Source of the DNA: CALKZN01 sp964633815
Lineage (GTDB): Bacteria > Pseudomonadota > Gammaproteobacteria > Arenicellales > Arenicellaceae
NCBI GenBank assembly: GCA_964633815.1
Contig: CAZWHW010000002.1
Coordinates: 113,282-177,281, forward strand
DNA length: 64,000 nt
Reading direction: 5' to 3'
The notes under the pieces are model-generated. The model searched no databases and was not told where the DNA came from. It saw only the letters and a program-made list of their open reading frames with translations. Below are positions 42,148 to 52,110 of this stretch, one piece after another. The number at the start of each line of letters is the position of its first letter. The first letter of the stretch is position 1. The translations under genes were made by a program, and so were the position numbers.

Positions 42148-43526
42148 AAAAAATATGGGTAGTTGATGATGATGAGTCAATCCGCTGGGTTTTGAGTAGG
42201 GCGCTCAAAAAACATAATTTTGATGTCGAAATGTTTGTTGATGGCGAATCAGTATTGAGTGCTTTAGAAAAATCAGTCCCTGCGGTGTTGATTACTGATA
42301 TCAGGATGCCAGGTATTTCCGGTACTGACTTAGCTAAGCAGGTTAGTAATGATCATCCTGAACTGCCAATTATAATCATGACTGCTCACACAGATCTTGA
42401 TAGCGCCTTAGCGTCATATAAAAGTGGTGCATTTGAATATTTGCCAAAACCTTTTGATATCGATGAGGCTTTGGCAATTATTGAATCTGCTATGAATCAG
42501 CATGCTCAAGAAGTTGAATCGGTAATTGAACCAATTAAAACTGCCAGCATGATAGGCGAAGCGCCAGCGATGCAAGAGGTGTTTCGGGCAATTGGGCGTT
42601 TAGCAAATTCAAATATTAACGTATTGATTTGGGGTGAATCAGGTACTGGGAAAGAATTAGTGGCAAGTGCTTTGCATCAGTTTTCGCCTCGTGCAGAGAA
42701 GTCTTATGTGCCAATTAACACAGCGGCAATACCTTCTGAGTTATTAGAATCAGAATTATTTGGTCATGAGAAGGGCGCTTTCACTGGTGCACATGAGAGA
42801 CGAATTGGTCGTTTTGAACAAGCCAATGGAGGCACCTTATTTTTGGATGAAATAGGTGATATGCCGTCCGAATTGCAAACACGACTATTGCGTGTTTTAT
42901 CTGAGGGGAAGTTTTTTCGTGTGGGTGGTCGTGAGCAAGTAACGGTTGATGTAAGGGTTTTGGCAGCGACCAATCAAGAATTGGAAAAACAAGTTGCATT
43001 AGGCAAGTTTCGGGAAGATTTGTACCATCGATTGAATGTGATTCGAATCGATATTCCAGCATTGAGACAACGTAAAGAAGATGTACCATTATTGATTAAG
43101 CATTTTTTGAAAGAATCAGCTCAAGAGCTACAAACAGAAATGAAACAACTAACCGATGAGTCGATGCAAGCTATGGTTGATTATCATTGGCCAGGTAATG
43201 TTAGACAATTAGAAAATAGTTGTCGTTGGGTTACTGTTATGGCGCCTGGTTCTTCGGTGGATGTGGTTGAGTTGCCTAAAGAAATATTTGCGCCACAACC
43301 CGAAGGTGAGTCAACGAGTTGGGAGGTTGGTTTAGCTAGAGTAGCGAAGCAGCAATTGAATTTAGGCAAAAACGATATACTCGATGATTTGCGTATCACT
43401 TTCGAAAAAGTTCTATTGAATGAGGCTCTGAAATTTACCCATGGACATAGGCAAAATGCTGCAAAACGATTGGGTTGGGGTAGAAATACATTGACTCGTA
43501 AACTGAAAGAATTAAATTTCGACTAA
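42144..43526 (+). CDS. glnG: Nitrogen regulation response regulator NtrC (GlnG)
   Basis: Sigma-54-dependent activator. 460 residues in three parts: receiver domain at about 1-120 with phosphoacceptor D52 (LITDIRMPG), AAA+ domain at about 140-375 with Walker A GESGTGKE near 170 and the sigma-54 contact loop GAFTGA near 213, and a C-terminal Fis-type helix-turn-helix (GHRQNAAKRLGWGRNTLTRKL). It is the natural activator of the two sigma-54 promoters upstream of ntrB, forming an autoregulatory loop. Confidence 0.96.
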   Translation: MKKIWVVDDDESIRWVLSRALKKHNFDVEMFVDGESVLSALEKSVPAVLITDIRMPGISGTDLAKQVSNDHPELPIIIMTAHTDLDSALASYKSGAFEYLPKPFDIDEALAIIESAMNQHAQEVESVIEPIKTASMIGEAPAMQEVFRAIGRLANSNINVLIWGESGTGKELVASALHQFSPRAEKSYVPINTAAIPSELLESELFGHEKGAFTGAHERRIGRFEQANGGTLFLDEIGDMPSELQTRLLRVLSEGKFFRVGGREQVTVDVRVLAATNQELEKQVALGKFREDLYHRLNVIRIDIPALRQRKEDVPLLIKHFLKESAQELQTEMKQLTDESMQAMVDYHWPGNVRQLENSCRWVTVMAPGSSVDVVELPKEIFAPQPEGESTSWEVGLARVAKQQLNLGKNDILDDLRITFEKVLLNEALKFTHGHRQNAAKRLGWGRNTLTRKLKELNFD

Positions 43527-43655
43527 TGACTGCCCTTTAGTTAAATTATGCTTTAGCGTTACATATAAATAAAAGGGCATTAATAAAATATTGTATTTTC
43601 GCGCATATGTATTGTGGTAAATGTATAATTTACAAAAAGTTCGTAATTCGTAGTA

Positions 43656-44315
43656 ATGAAAAAAATAATAATCAGTTTTTTAGTTAGTTTAATTTTATCT
43701 AATATTGGTTTTGCTAAGACGCAATTTATAACCGATGAATTCGATATTATGCTTCGGGTGGCTCCTAGTATAGGCTCAAAGATCATTAAACCCTTACCGA
43801 CGGGAACACCACTAACCGTTATTATTACGAATGCAGGTAAAGCACATTCTCAAGTGCGCACAAAGGATGGCTTGGTCGGCTATGTGTTAACGCGCTTTAT
43901 TAGTCAAAATGAACCTGCCAAAATTCGTGTTTCGCACTTAGAGCAGCAACTACAGTCATTGCAAGAAAGCCCAGAGAAACTTGAATCTAAATATCTAGAT
44001 TTACAAAAGAGTTATGATCGTTTAAGTCAAAACTTACGGACGATGGTAGATAACAAGGAGGTAGCTGAATCTCGCTATGAGAAATTGAAGGCAGCTTCTG
44101 GTGATGCTGCCGTTTTGAGTGCCAAGGCTAATGAACTTGAAATTAAAGTCGAACAATTGGTATTACAATTAGATGATATGCGTATTCAAAACGAAACTCT
44201 TAAAGATAATTCAGAAAAGAAATCATGGGTAATAGGTGGTTCGATTATGTTATTTGGCGTCCTTTTTGGTGTGATACTGACAGTGCTAAGTAGTCGTAGA
44301 AAAAGAAACTGGTAA
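43656..44315 (+). CDS. Exported SH3-domain, coiled-coil protein anchored at its C-terminus (TIGR04211-like)
   Basis: 219 residues. A signal peptide (1-20) is followed by an SH3-like domain at about 22-87 (TDEFDIMLRVAPSIGSKIIKPLPTGTPL to GYVLTRFIS), a long coiled coil at about 92-185, and a transmembrane helix at about 193-212 with a basic tail RRKRNW. This layout matches the YgiM/TIGR04211 family, whose function is unknown but which may bind the cell wall. It is convergent with hemH. Confidence 0.85.
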   Translation: MKKIIISFLVSLILSNIGFAKTQFITDEFDIMLRVAPSIGSKIIKPLPTGTPLTVIITNAGKAHSQVRTKDGLVGYVLTRFISQNEPAKIRVSHLEQQLQSLQESPEKLESKYLDLQKSYDRLSQNLRTMVDNKEVAESRYEKLKAASGDAAVLSAKANELEIKVEQLVLQLDDMRIQNETLKDNSEKKSWVIGGSIMLFGVLFGVILTVLSSRRKRNW

Positions 44316-44335
44316 TTGGTTTATTTAAAGTCTCA

Positions 44336-45343
44336 TTAAAATGCCAATGCCACTTTTTTAATTAATGAATCAACCAGCTTTGAATGATCAAGGCTGCTAT
44401 TTAAACACTCAATATAGCGATACGATTTACCACCAGCGTCAAGAAAATACTTTTTATTCTCTTCATCGATTTCTTCGATGGTTTCTAAGCAGTCAGCAGA
44501 AAATCCTGGGCAAATAACGTCAATATTTTCCACGCCTTTTTTAGGTAATGATTGCATGGTTTCATCGCAATAAGGTTGTAACCAAGGCTCTTTACCTACT
44601 CTTGATTGATAGACTAGTAAAAATTCTTCATCGTTCAATTTAAGTTTATTACAAACAGCTGCAACAGTTTTCTCGCAGTGCGATTGATAAGGGTCACCAT
44701 TTCTTACATATCGTTGCGGAATGCCATGGAAAGAAAATACTAATTTTTCTGATTTACCATGTGTTTTCCAATGCGCTTGAATAGAATTGCATAAAGCATC
44801 GATATACTGCTCTTGTTGAAAATAGTCACTGATAAAGTGAGTATGAGGAACCCAACGTATTTTTTTCAGTGCTTTGCCAACAGCATCCATAATAGAGCCT
44901 GAAGTGCTTCCAGAATATTGAGGATACATAGGAAGTACAATGAGTTTTCGGCAGCCTTGCCCATGCAATGCTTTAATTGCAGAGTCAATGCTAGGTTTGC
45001 CATAACGCATACCTACTTCGACCAGAAACTGGTCTCCGAGTGAATGTCTAACTTGTTCCGCTAAATTTTGGCTGTGAACCATTAAAGGAGATCCTTCATC
45101 TGTCCAGACTGTTCGATAGGCGGCGGCACTTTTGTGGGCGCGAACATTGATGATGATGCCTCGGACTAAAAACTGTCTAAGCGGGCACGGTAATTCAATG
45201 ACTCGTGGATCGGTCAGAAACTGCGTGAGGTATTTGCGTAGTTTAGGGCACTTCGGTGCGTCGGGGGTGCCTAGATTTGCGATTAAAACACCAACTTTGT
45301 TATGACTATTATTAATGTCATGCGGTTGACCAAAATATTTCAT
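44336..45343 (-). CDS. hemH: Ferrochelatase
   Basis: Inserts ferrous iron into protoporphyrin IX, the last step of haem b synthesis. 335 residues. Motifs: GVLIANLGTPDAP at the start, LPMYPQYSGSTSGS near 140, the active-site block FSFHGIPQRYVRNGDPY (His) near 205, YQSRVGKEPWLQPY near 245 and CPGFSADCLETIEEI (Glu) near 285. It is separated by 32 bases from nadA on the same strand. Confidence 0.96.
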   Translation of the reverse strand: MKYFGQPHDINNSHNKVGVLIANLGTPDAPKCPKLRKYLTQFLTDPRVIELPCPLRQFLVRGIIINVRAHKSAAAYRTVWTDEGSPLMVHSQNLAEQVRHSLGDQFLVEVGMRYGKPSIDSAIKALHGQGCRKLIVLPMYPQYSGSTSGSIMDAVGKALKKIRWVPHTHFISDYFQQEQYIDALCNSIQAHWKTHGKSEKLVFSFHGIPQRYVRNGDPYQSHCEKTVAAVCNKLKLNDEEFLLVYQSRVGKEPWLQPYCDETMQSLPKKGVENIDVICPGFSADCLETIEEIDEENKKYFLDAGGKSYRYIECLNSSLDHSKLVDSLIKKVALAF

Positions 45344-45375
45344 AAGAATTTTTGCGTAAAATTAAAACGTAAATA

Positions 45376-46467
45376 TTACGTATCACCTGTGATATTGATG
45401 TTAGACGAAATATGTTTTTTAGCAAAATCAACCATGCGTTTCAGAGAAACTTCTGCCTTTTTGCGAACAGGTTCATCAATGATAATTTCATTTTTGCCAG
45501 TTTTAAGAACATGTTCTAATTTATCTAGAGTGTTCATTTTCATCCAAGGGCAAGCAGCGCAGCTTTTACAAGTTGCTCCATCACCGCCTGTGGGCGCAGA
45601 AATAAACTCTTTATCTGGCGAGTGCTCCTTCATTTTATGAAAGATACCATCTTCAGTGGCGACAATAAATTTTTTGTTGGGTAGTTCGCGTGTCGCATTA
45701 AGAATTTTGCTGGTGGAACCAACTACATCGGCTAATTCCACAACACTTGCAGGTGATTCAGGGTGAACTAAAACCGCTGCATCAGGATGTTCGGCTTTTA
45801 ACTCTTCCAAAAAATGTGCTTTGAACTCTTCATGAACAATGCAGGCGCCTTGCCACATGAGCATGTCAGCGCCTGTTTCATTTTTTATGTATTCACCTAA
45901 AAATCGATCTGGACCCCAAATAATTTTTTCCCCTTTCTCTTTTAAATGAGTACAAATCTCTAATGCGATAGAAGAGGTGACAACCCAATCAGCACGCGCT
46001 TTTACTGCTGCACTAGTATTGGCATAAACGACGACAGTACGGTCGGGGTACGAATCACAGAAAGCAGAAAATTCATCAATTGGACAGCCAATATCTAAAG
46101 AGCATTCGGCTTCATGTTCTAGTAACAAAACACGTTTTTCAGGGCTGAGTATTTTAGCGGTTTCACCCATAAATTTAACACCAGCCACTATGACTGTAGA
46201 TGCATCGTGTTCCATGCCAAAGCGAGCCATATCTAATGAATCTGAGACTGTGCCACCAGTTTCATCCGCCATGTCCTGTAATTCACCATCAACGTAGTAG
46301 TGCGATACCAAGACAGCATCTTGTTTTTTTAAGGCTTTTTTAATGCGTTCTTTTTGCGCGGGAATTTCAGCTTTAGATGTTTTTATAGGCGTTTGTGTTC
46401 TGGCATCATCTGCTAGGGCATCAATCTTTTTTTCTAAACTTTTTGGAATATCAATAAAGTTATTCAT
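45376..46467 (-). CDS. nadA: Quinolinate synthase
   Basis: 4Fe-4S enzyme condensing iminoaspartate with dihydroxyacetone phosphate in NAD synthesis. 363 residues. Motifs: VSHYYVDGELQDMADETGG with VSDSLDMA, VVYANTSAAVKARADWVVTSS, FLGEYI near 192, VLVHPESPASVVELAD, and the cluster cysteines including GDGATCKSCAACPWMKMNTL. nadB and nadC are not here. Confidence 0.95.
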   Translation of the reverse strand: MNNFIDIPKSLEKKIDALADDARTQTPIKTSKAEIPAQKERIKKALKKQDAVLVSHYYVDGELQDMADETGGTVSDSLDMARFGMEHDASTVIVAGVKFMGETAKILSPEKRVLLLEHEAECSLDIGCPIDEFSAFCDSYPDRTVVVYANTSAAVKARADWVVTSSIALEICTHLKEKGEKIIWGPDRFLGEYIKNETGADMLMWQGACIVHEEFKAHFLEELKAEHPDAAVLVHPESPASVVELADVVGSTSKILNATRELPNKKFIVATEDGIFHKMKEHSPDKEFISAPTGGDGATCKSCAACPWMKMNTLDKLEHVLKTGKNEIIIDEPVRKKAEVSLKRMVDFAKKHISSNINITGDT

Positions 46468-46610
46468 AGTTCTCTTTGGTCAACTTTGGTGATAAATAGT
46501 TTACCTTAATTTGGTTAAATTGCATGTTAGTTTTTCTGAACATACAGCGTATTTATTTTGACTCAGTTATAATCCTTTTTTAAGTAATTAATTTTTGAGA
46601 GAACTTTTTT

Positions 46611-47612
46611 ATGTACGAACTTTTACTAGACTATGGCTTGTTTCTCCTAAAAGCAGTGACAGTATTGGTTGTTATTTTGATTATTTTTGGCGCAGCTGCA
46701 GCTAAAAAGAAATCGCCTTCAGGTGAGCTTACAATCACCAATTTGAATAAAAAGTTTCTACAATTAAAAAGAACTATTCAAGAAGCGACTTTAGATAAAA
46801 AATTATTTAAACAAGAAGCCAAAGAAAAAAAGAAAGCAGAAAAACTAAAGAAAAAGTCTAGTGAAGAAACGGTGAATACGCGGTTATTTGTTGTTGACTT
46901 TGAAGGAGATATAAAAGCTTCAAGCGTGCCTTCATTGCGCGAGGAAATTACAGCAATTCTTTGCGCAGCAAAACCTGAAGATGAAGTGCTAATTCGTTTA
47001 AATAATTCAGGAGGAGTGGTTCATGAACATGGTTTGGCAGCTTCACAGTTAGTGAGGTTAAAACAAGCCAATTTACCTATTACCATTGCTGTGGATAAGG
47101 TGGCTGCCAGTGGTGGTTATATGATGGCTTGTGTGGCAGACAAGATAATTGCCGCGCCGTTTGCAATTGTTGGCTCTATTGGTGTGGTCGCGCAATTACC
47201 AAATTTTCATCGCTTATTAGATAAAGCTGGAGTCGACTTTGAGCAACATACTGCTGGAGAATACAAACGCAACGTTACTATGTTTGGTAAAAACACTAAA
47301 AAAGAACGTGATCAGCTCAAAGAACAATTAGAAGACATCCATGATTTGTTTCGTGACTTTGTTACCGAATATCGCTCGAGTTTAGACATGACCAAGGTTG
47401 GAACTGGACAGTATTGGTATGGTTCTAGAGCTAAAGAATTAGACTTGGTTGATGAGATTATGACTAGCGATGATTTTTTATCAGCTGCTACAAATGACAA
47501 AGATATTTTTCATGTCAAATATGAGTTTGAGAAAAGTTTTATGGAAAAATTTTCTCGTGGCGGCGCACAATTATTTGAACGCGCCGTTCATAAGTTTGCC
47601 AAGATGGAGTGA
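46611..47612 (+). CDS. sohB: Inner membrane S49 protease SohB
   Basis: 333 residues. One N-terminal transmembrane helix (about 12-30), a Lys-rich cytoplasmic or linker segment (about 45-85, KKKAEKLKKKS), then the S49 peptidase domain: NNSGGVVHEHGLA near 125, catalytic Ser in KVAASGGYMMACVAD near 165, and the catalytic Lys in EYKRNVTMFG near 220. The SohB-type N-terminal domain and size fit, rather than SppA, which is about twice as long. Confidence 0.9.
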   Translation: MYELLLDYGLFLLKAVTVLVVILIIFGAAAAKKKSPSGELTITNLNKKFLQLKRTIQEATLDKKLFKQEAKEKKKAEKLKKKSSEETVNTRLFVVDFEGDIKASSVPSLREEITAILCAAKPEDEVLIRLNNSGGVVHEHGLAASQLVRLKQANLPITIAVDKVAASGGYMMACVADKIIAAPFAIVGSIGVVAQLPNFHRLLDKAGVDFEQHTAGEYKRNVTMFGKNTKKERDQLKEQLEDIHDLFRDFVTEYRSSLDMTKVGTGQYWYGSRAKELDLVDEIMTSDDFLSAATNDKDIFHVKYEFEKSFMEKFSRGGAQLFERAVHKFAKME

Positions 47613-47661
47613 TTTGACTAATTCAAATGCCTTAACAAATAATAAAACTAATTATTGGTAT

Positions 47662-49776
47662 TTAACCTGAGGCTAATTTTTTATCTTTTGCCGTTTGCGG
47701 TTGTTTAATCAAGTCATTCAATATAAGCGCTGCTTCTTTTTGAAAGACTCTATCCCAATGTTTATCGCCATTAGGCAGGTCTTTGTTTGCATCATCTAAA
47801 GTCGATGAATCGACTAGTGATAAATCTAAAGACTTACGATAATTATTGATTTGTTGTAACGACTTTATTTCTTGAGCTTGCGCAAATACATTACGTGTAT
47901 TGCGTTCTAAAGAAACAATCTCCACATCATTGTTTATTTGGCGTTGTTGCGCGCTAGCTTTTAAAAAGGAGAATGCTGCTGAACTTTTTGCTCTATCCAA
48001 ATGACGAGAGTTTAGATCGTTAAAATCAGAGTTGATAGGATTTGAAGAGTCTAATGCGGATGCAATTTTAGTCCAAGGTAAGGCGTTATCAAGGGTGCCT
48101 TCGCCAAAATCTCCACGTTCCCCTGTATCTAATACAACATCGGGTTCAACTCCTTTGACCTGGGTACTGTCACCATTGACACGAAAAAATTGTTGGATCG
48201 TAAGTTTGATCGTACTACTGACCTCATTTTTTCTAGTGCGTTTAAGTGGTTGCGTAGTTTGCACTGTACCTTTGCCAAAAGTCCGTTCTCCAATAATGAT
48301 GCCACGACCATAATCTTTAATGGCACCTGCAAAAATTTCAGAAGCAGAAGCACTAGTTTTGTCCACCAAAACCGCTAATGGACCATCGTAGGCTGTGCCT
48401 GAAGTCTTATCATCATATTGAACAGATTGTTCGTCTGAACTTTGTACTTGTACAACGGGGCCAGTATCAATAAACAGCCCAGTTAAATTAATCGCTTCAC
48501 GTAAAAAACCACCACCATTGCCACGTAAATCAATAATTAAACCATCTATAGTGCCAGTGCTTTGGGCTTGTTTGATCAAACGTTCGACATCTTTGCTGGT
48601 GCTGACGATAGTGTCTTGTTTTGTCTTGTTGCGAGCTTGTTTGGCATAAAAAGATGGTATTTCGATTACAGCAAAACGCTTGTCGTTAACTTCTTGGTAT
48701 TCTAATTTGGCAGCACTATCTTCCAAATTGATTACATCTCTAACCAATACGATAGTTTCAGGAGTGCTACCTGGAGGGGTGTCGCCCGACAATATATTTA
48801 AATAGACAGAGCTACCTTTTTTGCCGCGAATTTTTCTAACTACATCCATCAGACGCCAACCTGTCACATCTTCAATGTTCTCAGCAGATTGACCCACGCC
48901 AATAATTTTATCATCAATATGTAGTTGACCGCTTTTGCTAGCCGGTCCACCAGCAATGACTTTACGAATGACTGTATAATCATTTTCGCTTTGTAGTGAT
49001 GCGCCAATACCTTCCAGCGATAAGGATAAATTAATACGAAAATTTTCTGCAGTCACTCGAGACATATATTGGGTATGTGGACCTACTTCACGCATTAAAG
49101 CATTTAAATAAATTTCGAAAACTTCCTCAGGCTGGGTTTGCCAAATGATATTTGCTTGTCGAGCATAGCGTTTATTCAATGATTCTTTGACTGTTTCTTC
49201 AGGGGTGTCATCAAGTATTTGAATTAATGCGGCGTTTTTCACGCGCTTACGCCACAACTCATCCATTTCGGCTTGGTTGACTGGCCAGGGGCTTTTAGAA
49301 CGGTCGATACGAAAATCTTCGTCGATAGTGAAATCAAAACCATTATTAAGTAGTTCTTTAGCATAAGCTTCACGTTCACGAATACGTTCGCGTAGAACTT
49401 TATAAATTTCAAAACCTAATTCTGCATTGCCTTGACTTAGTTGATTATCAATTTCAAATTCATAAGTCTTAAATGATTCAATGTCACTTGCATAAAAATA
49501 CACACGATTAGGATCTAATGAGTCTAGATATCGAGTAAATACTTTTTCTGATAATTCATCATCTAGTACTACATCTTTGTAGTGACCTCTGGTTAAGTAT
49601 TTTAGGGAAACTAATAAATCCACTTGCATCTCGCGAGTGGTTTCTAGAGTGTCTTTTGGAATGGGCTTGAAATCAGCAAAACTTTGCGAAGTAATCGTGC
49701 TCGCACATGCGATAAGGCCAATAATACAGCTTTTCCTAAGATGTGATGATAGTGTCGACATTCTCAAATTTTTCAT
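47662..49776 (-). CDS. prc: Carboxy-terminal processing protease (tail-specific protease)
   Basis: Periplasmic protease that trims proteins at their C-termini and degrades tagged or misfolded substrates. 704 residues, close to E. coli Prc. There is a signal peptide (1 to about 35), an N-terminal helical domain, a PDZ domain at about 245-325 (LEGIGASLQSENDYTVIRKVIAGGPA), and the S41 catalytic region with Ser near 475 (KTSASASEIFAG) and Lys near 500 (RTFGKGTVQ). The DUF3340-type C-terminal domain is present. It is convergent with sohB. Confidence 0.95.
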   Translation of the reverse strand: MKNLRMSTLSSHLRKSCIIGLIACASTITSQSFADFKPIPKDTLETTREMQVDLLVSLKYLTRGHYKDVVLDDELSEKVFTRYLDSLDPNRVYFYASDIESFKTYEFEIDNQLSQGNAELGFEIYKVLRERIREREAYAKELLNNGFDFTIDEDFRIDRSKSPWPVNQAEMDELWRKRVKNAALIQILDDTPEETVKESLNKRYARQANIIWQTQPEEVFEIYLNALMREVGPHTQYMSRVTAENFRINLSLSLEGIGASLQSENDYTVIRKVIAGGPASKSGQLHIDDKIIGVGQSAENIEDVTGWRLMDVVRKIRGKKGSSVYLNILSGDTPPGSTPETIVLVRDVINLEDSAAKLEYQEVNDKRFAVIEIPSFYAKQARNKTKQDTIVSTSKDVERLIKQAQSTGTIDGLIIDLRGNGGGFLREAINLTGLFIDTGPVVQVQSSDEQSVQYDDKTSGTAYDGPLAVLVDKTSASASEIFAGAIKDYGRGIIIGERTFGKGTVQTTQPLKRTRKNEVSSTIKLTIQQFFRVNGDSTQVKGVEPDVVLDTGERGDFGEGTLDNALPWTKIASALDSSNPINSDFNDLNSRHLDRAKSSAAFSFLKASAQQRQINNDVEIVSLERNTRNVFAQAQEIKSLQQINNYRKSLDLSLVDSSTLDDANKDLPNGDKHWDRVFQKEAALILNDLIKQPQTAKDKKLASG

Positions 49777-49826
49777 TAGCCTTCCTGATTTTGTGTGTGT
49801 TTATAATCTCACGTTGTTAATACAGT

Positions 49827-51884
49827 TTATATCAAGCCAGTACTTTTAAGCAAAGCATTAACGTTTGGTTCACGTCCGCGGAATTGAGCAAACATTTCAC
49901 TAGCTTCTGGGACACCGCCTTGAGATAAAATAGAATCCTTAAATGAGGTGCCTGTTTTCGAATTAAAAATACCTTCTTCTTCGAATTTATCGAAGGCATC
50001 AGCAGAAAGCACTTCAGCCCATTTATAACTGTAGTATCCCGCTGCATAACCGCCTGCAAAAATATGCGAGAAACTACATTGAAAACGATTGTAATCAGGC
50101 GTTTTGATTACGGCTATAGCTTGACGTGCATTTTCTAAGGTCTCTTGAACAGATAAAGACGTTGTTTTTTTACTATAATCTTGCGCATGCAAATTGATAT
50201 CAAACAATGAAAATTCAAGTTGCCTGACTGTATGCATACCTGTTTGAAAGTGTTTGGCAGCTAACATTTTTTCTAATAATGATGCTGGCAATGGCTCACC
50301 ACTTTGATAATGTTGGCTAATCAATGGAATAGAATCCGCGTGCCAGCACCAATTTTCTAGAAATTGACTTGGCAACTCAACGGCATCCCAAGCAACGCCA
50401 TTGATACCAGCAAGACTCATTTCATTCACGGTAGTCAATAAGTGATGCAGCGTATGACCAAACTCGTGGAATAATGTTTCGACTTCATCATGAGTCAGTA
50501 GTGCAGGCTTGCCGCTGCTAGCAGGTGTGAAGTTGCATGTTAAGTAAGCAACGGGTGATGACTGTTGGTCTTGGGTTTCTTGGCGATGGCGGCAAACGCC
50601 CATCCACGCACCTCCACGCTTATTTGGGCGAGCATAAAGGTCAGCAAAAAGTTGTCCAGTTGTTTGTCCGGATTCATTGACTAAATCGTAAACCAAAACA
50701 TCGTCATGCCAAGTTTTCGGTTCAGTATTACGTTGAAAACGAATTCCGAAGACTCGATTAACAATCTCGAACATGCCGCTAAAGACAGTATCGACGGGAA
50801 AGTATTCTTTGATTTCCTCATTGTTAAGATCAAATTGATGCTCTTTGAGTTTCTCGCTGTAATAGCTATAGTCCCAAGGTTCTAGATGGGTGATATTGGA
50901 CTGTTGATGCGCAAATTCATATAACTCATGCAACTCTGTCTGTGCTTTTGGTTTTGCATGTTCGGCAATATCAAATAGAAATTGGCACACTTGATCGACA
51001 CTATCAGCCATTTTAGTGGTTAATGCCATGTCAGCATAATTTGCCAGGCCTAGCAATTGAGATTTTTCTAGCCTTAACGCCAGAATTTCATCAATAATGG
51101 GTTCATTATCAAATCGTTTTTCAATGTCACCATTAAGATCAATGCTTAGTAAGCTAGCTCTGGTAGAGTAGGCACGATACATTGTTTTTCGAATAGTGGC
51201 AGAATCTGCATATTTCATCACCGCTAAATAGGATGGGATGTCGAGACCAAAACGATAGCCTTGCTGGTCATGACGATGAGCTGTTGTTTTTGCTAATTCT
51301 AGAGCATATTCTGGCAAACCAGACAGTTCTTTTTTATCTTGAATGAGCAAATACCAACTTTGCGTTGCATCCAATAGATTTTGTTCAAATGATGTTTGCA
51401 ATCGAGAAAGTTGCTGGGAAATATCTGCAAAGCGTTGTTTGCCTTGTTCATCGAGTTCAGCTCCAGACAGCTTAAAGTCCCGTAGGGTATTGTGAATGAT
51501 TTTTTGCTGAGTTTTGGTTAGTGACGCAAAGTCTTCTCGAACAGCGATATTTTTATAGCCTTGATACAGCGCTAAATTTTGTGCAACACTTGTGTGAAAA
51601 GCGGTTAAAAGTTGTTGCCCTTCTTGATAAGCGTTACGTAACTCGGCTGAATCCATCACAGAATTTAGATGTGAAACTGTCGACCAAACATTATCTAGTG
51701 ATACATCAATTTCTTCTAATTTTGCCGCGAAATTGCTCCAAGTCGCTTGGTCCGTCATTTTTTCAAGTTTTGCAATGTTCTCATTTGCTGTGGCAAGTGT
51801 CGTGTTCAATGCTGGCAATACATGTTCAGCACGAATTTTGTCAAATGGAGGTAAATGTTGTTTGTCTAACAGTGGATTGGTCAC
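49827..51884 (-). CDS. prlC: Oligopeptidase A
   Basis: Cytosolic M3 zinc metallopeptidase that degrades peptides such as released signal peptides. 685 residues. The zinc site HEFGHTLHHLL is near 470, with the third ligand in the following ELPSQFLENW region. The N-terminus NPLLDKQHLPPFDKI is the usual PrlC opening. There is a 50-base gap to prc on the same strand. Confidence 0.95.
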   Translation of the reverse strand: MTNPLLDKQHLPPFDKIRAEHVLPALNTTLATANENIAKLEKMTDQATWSNFAAKLEEIDVSLDNVWSTVSHLNSVMDSAELRNAYQEGQQLLTAFHTSVAQNLALYQGYKNIAVREDFASLTKTQQKIIHNTLRDFKLSGAELDEQGKQRFADISQQLSRLQTSFEQNLLDATQSWYLLIQDKKELSGLPEYALELAKTTAHRHDQQGYRFGLDIPSYLAVMKYADSATIRKTMYRAYSTRASLLSIDLNGDIEKRFDNEPIIDEILALRLEKSQLLGLANYADMALTTKMADSVDQVCQFLFDIAEHAKPKAQTELHELYEFAHQQSNITHLEPWDYSYYSEKLKEHQFDLNNEEIKEYFPVDTVFSGMFEIVNRVFGIRFQRNTEPKTWHDDVLVYDLVNESGQTTGQLFADLYARPNKRGGAWMGVCRHRQETQDQQSSPVAYLTCNFTPASSGKPALLTHDEVETLFHEFGHTLHHLLTTVNEMSLAGINGVAWDAVELPSQFLENWCWHADSIPLISQHYQSGEPLPASLLEKMLAAKHFQTGMHTVRQLEFSLFDINLHAQDYSKKTTSLSVQETLENARQAIAVIKTPDYNRFQCSFSHIFAGGYAAGYYSYKWAEVLSADAFDKFEEEGIFNSKTGTSFKDSILSQGGVPEASEMFAQFRGREPNVNALLKSTGLI

Positions 51885-52013
51885 GAATAAATACCTAAAT
51901 GTTGCAATAATAGTGTTGAGTTTTATATTAAATAATAAACTTCACTTAAGGACAAAGACCGTAAAAGCAAGCATTTTCTGACGACTTTTCTTTTATCTTC
52001 AAATGTAAATTGG

Positions 52014-52035
52014 ACAACTATATAGAAATAGTTGT
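52014..52035. other. Hairpin between prlC and lysA
   Basis: ACAACTAT and ATAGTTGT (8-bp arms) with loop ATAGAA. No T-run on either side. Function unclear; nothing else is visible in the 226-base gap. Confidence 0.4.
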
Positions 52036-52110
52036 TGAGAATAGGTGAAAAATACAAAACTTGCAGTCCTTTGCAAAAATTTGTTTTGTTCTTCTTAAAA
52101 TATTAAATAG

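Noticed and set aside
43530..43585. TGCCCTTT with AAAGGGCA as a terminator after ntrC
   Set aside because: The loop is about 40 bases and no T-run follows; support is too weak to list.
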